Origin: Halichondria panicea
Lineage: Eukaryota > Porifera > Demospongiae > Suberitida > Halichondriidae
Reading direction: 5' to 3'
Assembly: GCF_963675165.1 (NCBI RefSeq)
Contig: NC_087377.1
Location: forward strand, 2,696,978-2,760,977
DNA length: 64,000 nt
A model generated the notes under the pieces. The model was not told the DNA's origin. It saw only the letters and a list, made by a program, of their open reading frames with translations, and did no database searches. Shown here one piece after another: positions 51,391-64,000 of this stretch. The translations under genes and the position numbers were made by a program. How positions within the stretch are numbered: position 1 is the stretch's first letter; the number at the start of each line of letters is the position of its first letter.

Positions 51391-54300
51391 TCCCATACAC
51401 ACACCATCACCCCCCCTCACACACACCCACTCCCATACACACAGTTGTGGATGCCTCAGCCATTGAGATAAAACACACTCCAGCGCAGGACTTATTTCGT
51501 AATGAGAGTTGCTCGAGTACCTCCTCCATATATCGCTCCCTCCTTCCCTCGAGGACTCCATCATTCTACGACGGCAGTGAGAGCTCTCCCTACGATAGTG
51601 TAGCTATTGCCGACTCAGTGGAGAACTTGCAGGTGAGTGTCATGTGACAAGAAGGGGTGTGGTTATGGGGAGATTAATCAGGGTTATTTCAGTGCATGAG
51701 TTAGCTGGTTAATTGCTTAAAGTGCTCTGTCACTCGCTTGAAGCATCAAGCAAGTAAAATATGTCGTACTTGCACCAAGTATATATTTAATTGCAATCAT
51801 CCACTTAATATTTGGAACCCACATTTTCACTCATTGTGCAAAATCCTGAAAGAAACCTTGGTCCAAGTCACGGTCTGATGTAGGCAATTGCCACTCCACA
51901 ACAACTTTTTAGAGGTTTTCTAATTATGCAGATATGATTGTGCCGTTACACAAACTGAGATGCATTGATTGGACTTCACTTTTCATTAATAATAATCAGA
52001 GGAGGTCCGACATGTGTGCACGAATCACTACAAGTTCAGTACATTTGGCCTGGACATTATCACGTGACTGCAATGACATCAATGCACTGAACTAGTAGTG
52101 ATCCGTGCACGCACGTCAGACCTCCTCTGAAACACACTAGTTTAAAAACACACTAGTCTAACATGTGCTTATTGCATGACCTCTGAACTCCAAATAAGTA
52201 TTCATGTAGTATGTCATGTACCATTCATTTTCTTTCTTTCTTTCTTTCTTTCTTTCCTCTCTCTTATAGAACCTGTCGTTTGGAAACTATCCTTTTCACG
52301 CTATACACGTCCCCAAGTACGAGCCCACCTCCTCCAGTGACGATGAATATCATCCCGCCCACCCAACGAAGCGTAAGAAGTCCGCTGGATTGGCCAGTGA
52401 TGGATCACATGACAACAATAGGCACAAGAGTATGTATCATGTGACATTATGTTAGTCCTGTATGTGTGTGTGTGTGGGTGGGAGATTTTTATTGGTACGG
52501 CCCTTTGTGATGCTTTTGGGGCAAATGGTGAAATTATAGCTACTTGATTATAATGTGTAGGACTGTTTACTAGGAAATATGTGAATGACTTTATCTATAC
52601 AAAAATACATGAACACATGACACCCTACCAGACTGACATTCATTGAACATGCCTCTTACAGTGTATGTGGGATTAGCCTCGATCCCAGGCCGAGTTTTCG
52701 CTTTTATAACGGTTAGGCGAACAACTGGGCCTGGTACTAGTTGTCTGCGCATGCGTCAAATTTTCATTGTATATTTGTGGTCGGCAAAAATATTTAATAA
52801 ATCAATAATCGAAATTTGTACACAGAAAATGCACAGAGTGAGTACACAAAAGATGCACATAGGGAGCTGCTTCACAAAGGCCTGGGGAGTTGCCAGTTGT
52901 GCTGCAGCACAATTACAGTGACCCAGGGCAACTTCAGGATGATTGAATGCCTTCAAATTACGTTTCAAAAAGATTTAGCAGGCTGCTGGACTTCTCTGAT
53001 TCTAGGCCCCAACTCGTAACTCATTGCTTGAGAAAACGTAGATTCTCTTGATGTCTCTGAGCTACCCAGCAACGCTCGAATGAGCAGGTCATACTCCAGT
53101 CCTGTGTCTGTGAGTATAGGACAATATTAAAAGAAACCAAAGACGGTTAAACCCTTACCTCAAACTGTCCAGTCTCGTCCGTTAGTATAGCCAAGAGGAG
53201 CACTGTTGGGATAGCTGGATATTAGCCATTGCTCCTGTACAGAGAAGTAGACATTTTAAATACGTGTAGATCTATACATATTAAATTTCTCGGTTATAGT
53301 GTCATTGTCGACGAGCTGATGATGGCAGCACCAAGTTCTCTAGCTCACACTCTTCACTTGATCCACCATATTAATGATGAAACTATAGTCTACCTACATT
53401 CTTGCCAAACATGAACAAGACTTGATAGCATAGCCGGCCATAGGGCCCACACAAAAATATCTGACCTTAACAAGCTTGAAAAAGCTTTATACCTCTTCCC
53501 TTGTTGTTCAGTCTTCAGAATAAGCTTCAGAGAAGAGAGAAGCTTCAGCTAAGAGCCATTCCAATCGATTCCAATAATGATAAAACGGGAACTGACTTCT
53601 AGTACACGATAGTACACGAATATAAATGTCACAAAAGTGAACGAGAATATCCATTCGTCAGAATCTGACGAACGACTGACGCATGCGCAGACAACTAGTA
53701 CCAGGCCCAGTTGTTCGCCTAACCGTTATAAAAGCGAAAACTCGGCCTGGGATCGAGGCTAATGTGGGATATGCATTTCAGGGAATGAATTTTGTTAAGT
53801 GAGCTTGAAAGCAGAGTCATGTAGTTCTCCTAATAGTAAACATTGTGCTGTCTTTGAGCAAACAGTTAGTATGACACTTTATAAGTGCAATGATAATTTA
53901 CTACTCTCAGCTATGCAGTACGTGCACTTTAGTACTAAGTCTTGACCCACACGCCCACACACACACACAGATGTGTCCGACAACAGTAACTCATCGTGTG
54001 ATTCGGACCAGCTACAACAGCAGCGTGGCTACCATGGCAACGAGGTTGTTCGTACAGAGAGCATAAGCATCAGTGAGATGGAGGGAGGTTGCTCCACTGA
54101 TGCAGAGCAGGTGAGTGGGCGTGTGTGTAGGAAGTTACTGCTAATAATTATGACTCGGCTAAATTAGTATAGCTAAAGTTACGAATAACGTGCTATATTA
54201 TAATTATACCTACTGTAAAACAGTCATCATTTAGTATTCATGCATGCCATTATCCAATGTAGTTTCTAACATGTCCAATGCAAGTTTCTAGCCCTATACC

Positions 54301-54649
54301 AATTCATGCAAAACGTACAATGCAAACTTCTAACCCTAAACATTCCCCCTACACATTAATTATGGCTACAGCTATAGTGGCCAGTTGCTATATTATAACG
54401 GCCAGGCACTCGGGTCCCAAATGAACACCACCTCGATCTGTAGCCAAAACATTGTTGGGTTCTACGGTATTAAATAATAATAATGAGTTAACGTTAAGTT
54501 CCCTGGCCCACACACTTGTTCAGATTGAGAAAAAGATAGCTGAACTACGTAAGAACTTTGGGCGGAAGAGATTTTCCTCCACTGGGAGTGTCAAGATCAC
54601 CTACTCCGAGTCATCCAACACTTCAATGGAGGACATCAGTCGCCACTGA
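32150..54649 (+). CDS. Large coiled-coil protein, 1950 aa, 26 exons (gene 3)
   Basis: Exons: 32150-32207, 32398-32561, 33320-33451, 33773-33935, 35049-35332, 35621-35836, 36133-36330, 36547-36741, 36929-38315, 38477-38611, 38859-38935, 39143-39626, 39865-40082, 40335-40484, 47716-47869, 48037-48255, 48482-48570, 48914-49110, 49380-49510, 49821-49959, 50062-50330, 50916-51095, 51445-51632, 52270-52429, 53971-54110, 54524-54649. The sum is 5853 nt with every junction in phase. The N-terminus is Ser/Gly/Pro-rich, with a Pro-rich linker from exon 5. Heptad-rich coiled coil fills exons 5-18, including a 462-codon exon. The C-terminal third is Ser/Thr-rich and low-complexity, ending SSNTSMEDISRH. 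No membrane segment or enzyme domain is seen. It resembles centrosomal, golgin or scaffold coiled-coil proteins, but I cannot name the family. Exon 4 has a NAGNAG acceptor. Intron 14 hosts the minus-strand M35/recombinase cluster. AATAAA is at 54781-54786. Confidence 0.82.
34028..34639. repeat. 74-bp minisatellite, about 8 units, in gene 3 intron 4
   Basis: The unit begins gctgtattatagagggtggc. Units alternate between a ctaacac...gactttggg form and a ctaatac...gattttggg form, giving a 148-bp higher-order repeat in the right-hand part. One unit lacks a base near 34125. Confidence 0.92.
34849..35021. mobile_element. Degenerate palindromic MITE in gene 3 intron 4
   Basis: tatagcaggttatggtg at the left, cctcaatagattcaacgtta in the core and gaaaattacccgctatac at the right place it in the TAGCGGGTAA family. 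Confidence 0.65.
35350..35530. mobile_element. Relic of the same MITE family in gene 3 intron 5
   Basis: tcgcaatagattcaacgtta and tacgaaaatttgcat match the core and right arm. It is preceded by three short gaggtattatagc repeats (about 14 bp each). Confidence 0.5.
40780..42476 (-). CDS. Secreted M35-type (aspzincin) metalloendopeptidase, 430 aa
   Basis: Minus-strand exons: 42337-42476, 42060-42247, 41874-41971, 41645-41728, 40780-41562 (1293 nt, in frame). Residues 1-25 form a hydrophobic signal peptide (MMFSTAFTVCAAVLLL...). An N-terminal beta-type domain follows, then the peptidase domain with VNVCPLLFKS, HEMTHDS (HExxH zinc site) and a downstream Asp in TLDKKLNG as the likely third ligand, then NNADNYALFADE, as in the lysine-specific/deuterolysin-like M35 group best known from fungi and bacteria. 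It should act outside the cell or in the secretory pathway. Intron 2 has a GC donor (TTTTG/gcaagt), also present in the broken paralogue. The gene is nested in intron 14 of gene 3 on the opposite strand. Horizontal origin is possible but needs phylogeny. Substrate unknown. Confidence 0.82.
42477..43183. other. Spacer between the M35 gene and the recombinase ORF
   Basis: No supported gene. Part of it (around 42640-42770, gaattgactgcagaaaggtttc...gtcacaccaat) is duplicated at 47110-47200, showing that the peptidase duplication included upstream DNA. Confidence 0.5.
43184..44704 (-). CDS. Crypton-type tyrosine recombinase (KIAA1958/DUF3504-like), 506 aa
   Basis: One uninterrupted ORF. The N-terminal part has Cys/Trp-rich and charged regions. 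A core-binding segment lies about residues 95-170 and the catalytic domain about 210-430. The tyrosine-recombinase residues are all visible: Arg248 (YFALRSGG), Lys in GRKHKQK near 292-297, His377-x-x-Arg380 (NHSLR), His403 (TGHRS) and Tyr412 (RSYKR). Such proteins are either Crypton DNA transposon recombinases or host genes derived from them (ZMYM2, QRICH1 and KIAA1958 groups). Lack of introns and location between peptidase copies favour a mobile element, but no terminal repeats or target duplication were found. The in-frame upstream Met at 44788 is less likely, because the stretch it adds is hydrophobic and unlike the family. Confidence 0.82.
   Translation of the reverse strand: MDSTDDANRQLRANKEDFCRNSHCLGKEWHDWGCCSTPELEGPSLLSSVTEELLRMSNIEEPMHVQVPQNRYAPPTTDEAVTKARAESVPKKTRDDTAYCVKLWHDWASNRKILTDVVVPSLMGLDKKEMQYWLCRFVLEVRTKKGTEYAPNTLYHLICGIMRYVRQQCEKPEIDFFKDPEFAQFRSSLDAEMKRLQATGLGSTRKQAEPLSMQEEELLWEKKLLGDHCPAALLNTMVFMNGLYFALRSGGEHRQLRHIPCQIEVFDNPQGRSCLRYTEDISKNHPGGLKGRKHKQKVVVHHSNIENPTRCFVRLFQKYNTLCPPERPSNALYLTPLAKPKNDDCWFSKVPLGHNSLKDIVKNMCLKAGIPGYKTNHSLRATTATRLYSNGVDEQLVMERTGHRSIEGIRSYKRTSSEQQENISDLLNGKKPCMDLVPASNKQPFVPMPALPLSLTRSPTLPSSCSQVVTSNVSAPQHSSSKNDHAGAFHLSSCSNISINFHYSNT
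44751..44870. repeat. Hairpin-forming repeat upstream of the recombinase ORF
   Basis: ttatagactgagt (about 44770) and actcagtctataa (about 44837) are reverse complements, and gagtaagcg pairs with cgcttactc. A related sequence with ctcgctatgctcaggatact lies near 47590-47660. Possibly an old MITE. Confidence 0.5.
44956..45149. mobile_element. Palindromic MITE, second subfamily (194 bp)
   Basis: The ends taccgtatatagccagtaat and aaaattacccgctatacggt are inverted. The core (ttgcctacctttacctaca, gcagcaaccacgaaaat) is the reverse complement of the core at 50405-50614. Confidence 0.85.
45155..45490 (-). pseudogene. Fragment of a third M35 peptidase copy
   Basis: Homologous on the minus strand to the 3' part of the peptidase exon (words such as gttcacttcgtcggcaaa and tcatttcgtgaatgagag, which encodes the complement of HEMTH), but full of indels and cut off before the N-terminal half of the domain. 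No reading frame survives. Confidence 0.75.
45642..47007 (-). pseudogene. Broken M35 peptidase paralogue (no signal exon, frameshift)
   Basis: Exon remains: 46826-47007, 46664-46761, 46521-46604, 45642-46401, all with matching splice sites including the GC donor. Against the intact copy at 40780-42476 it lacks the signal-peptide exon: similarity runs through gggcttacgtg at the donor and then jumps to sequence that lies about 340 bases further upstream in the intact gene. A 2-base loss near 45862, just after HEMTHDSAETYD..LNGE, shifts the frame, and the rest of the domain (LCEELAKKEPENATNNAD) continues in another frame. The HExxH motif is still readable. It is unlikely to make a secreted active enzyme. 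Confidence 0.82.
47008..47715. other. End of gene 3 intron 14 without recognised genes
   Basis: Holds duplicated upstream flank of the peptidase locus (47008-47200) and a repeat-like segment near 47560-47690. No open frame with splice support was seen. Confidence 0.4.
49159..49199. repeat. Short inverted repeat in gene 3 intron 18
   Basis: gagcgtgggcg and cgcccacgctc form an 11-bp stem around an 18-19 base loop. Confidence 0.7.
49265..49379. repeat. About 40-bp tandem repeat in gene 3 intron 18
   Basis: Three imperfect units of the form tttaaccc..ttc.ttc.ttacgctat..tga run up to the acceptor of exon 19. Confidence 0.7.
50405..50614. mobile_element. Palindromic MITE, second subfamily (210 bp)
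   Basis: taccgtatagcgggtaattt at the left is the reverse complement of aaaattacccgctatacggt at the right; arms include atattcgtgg/ccacgaatat. Partner of 44956-45149 in the opposite orientation. Confidence 0.88.
51252..51402. repeat. Long (CA)n microsatellite in gene 3 intron 22
   Basis: About 150 bases of CA with a cgcgcgcg interruption near 51285. A looser CA tract continues to the exon 23 acceptor at 51444. Confidence 0.92.
51997..52129. mobile_element. 133-bp hairpin MITE in gene 3 intron 23
   Basis: cagaggaggtccgacatgtg at the left and cgcacgtcagacctcctctg at the right are imperfect inverted repeats of about 35 bases, enclosing a shorter inverted pair (agttcagt...actgaact). No clear target duplication. 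Confidence 0.7.
52229..52256. repeat. (TTTC)n microsatellite
   Basis: Seven tetranucleotide repeats serve as the polypyrimidine tract before exon 24 of gene 3. Confidence 0.85.
52665..53770. mobile_element. Mutator-like (MULE) non-autonomous DNA transposon, 1088 bp plus 9-bp target duplication
   Basis: Terminal inverted repeats of about 85 bases begin TAGCCTCGATCCCAGGCCGA at 52674 and end with the exact complement at 53761. The 9-bp direct repeat ATGTGGGAT flanks it at 52665-52673 and 53762-53770. Long inverted repeats plus a 9-bp duplication are the signature of Mutator-like elements. No transposase is seen inside; short frames near 52816-53019 have no recognised domain. It sits in gene 3 intron 24. 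Confidence 0.9.
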
Positions 54650-54780
54650 CACTGACACTCCTCACCACAAGCAGCCATTTTGTATATAACTGAGCATGCT
54701 CAGAACACGTACTTTATAACAATGAACATTAATTGCCAGCACCCAGTTACCAATGTTATTTTTATGTCCCTCCCATACAT

Positions 54781-54786
54781 AATAAA
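54781..54786 (+). terminator. AATAAA polyadenylation signal of gene 3
   Basis: Canonical AATAAA 132 bases after the gene 3 stop codon. Convergent GBF1 ends at 54887, so the two 3' ends are about 240 bases apart and may overlap as transcripts. Confidence 0.6.
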
Positions 54787-54886
54787 TACTATTATACACG
54801 TACATTTTTATCCAACTTGAATTTTGAATTTCGAATTTCAAACAATTGCAATAATTTTGATATGAAAACACGTACACCAATTAAGA

Positions 54887-64000
<9,114 letters not shown>

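Noticed and set aside
52816-53019. Short frame inside the MULE as a transposase
   Set aside because: 67 codons without any DDE or zinc-finger motif; the element is best seen as non-autonomous.

Overview
The window is animal nuclear DNA. The genes are intron-rich with short introns and GT-AG (two GC-AG) splice sites, and they include families confined to or typical of animals (a PRDM9-type KRAB-like/SET/zinc-finger gene, a DIX-domain fragment, GBF1, a KIAA1958/Crypton-type tyrosine recombinase). Dense packing, long (CA)n tracts and many small palindromic MITEs suggest an early-branching metazoan, most likely a demosponge. That placement is inference; no marker gene proves it.

Layout. 1-660 holds the probable 3' end of an upstream gene and a short promoter region. 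660-5731 is a complete 12-exon gene for a 541-residue coiled-coil protein ('gene 1'). 5996-31895 is a tandem array of four PRDM9-like genes. The repeat unit is about 7.48 kb and also carries a dead copy of the last two exons of gene 1 and a dead chimeric fragment made of the first two exons of the next gene ('gene 3') plus coiled-coil/DIX exons. 32150-54649 is gene 3, a 26-exon gene for a 1950-residue coiled-coil protein. Its 7.2 kb intron 14 contains, on the minus strand, an intact secreted M35-type metallopeptidase gene, a Crypton-type tyrosine recombinase ORF, and two broken M35 copies. 54887 to beyond 64000 on the minus strand is the 3' part of GBF1, convergent with gene 3.

The PRDM9 array is the highlight. 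Each gene joins, over 8 exons, a KRAB-B-like motif, an acidic EEW motif, two EFxGF motifs that fit the LEDGF/p75 integrase-binding-domain ligand consensus, an SSXRD-like basic/acidic stretch, a zinc knuckle, a SET domain with all three catalytic tyrosines of human PRDM9, and a C-terminal C2H2 array (11 fingers in copies 1-3, 5 in copy 4). Copies 2 and 3 are recombinants: their 5' halves match copy 4 and their 3' halves match copy 1. The switch lies in a 559-bp stretch over SET exons 6-7. This is the A-(B/A)-(B/A)-B pattern expected from unequal crossing-over between two tandem genes. The array junctions sit at a (CA)n microsatellite that also precedes exon 11 of gene 1, so microsatellite recombination probably made the first duplication.

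Mobile and repetitive DNA: a 1088-bp Mutator-like element with long terminal inverted repeats and a 9-bp target duplication; several palindromic MITE families; a 74-bp minisatellite with a 148-bp higher-order pattern; and CA microsatellites that run straight into the 3' splice site of many exons. No CRISPR arrays, rRNA or tRNA genes were recognised by eye.
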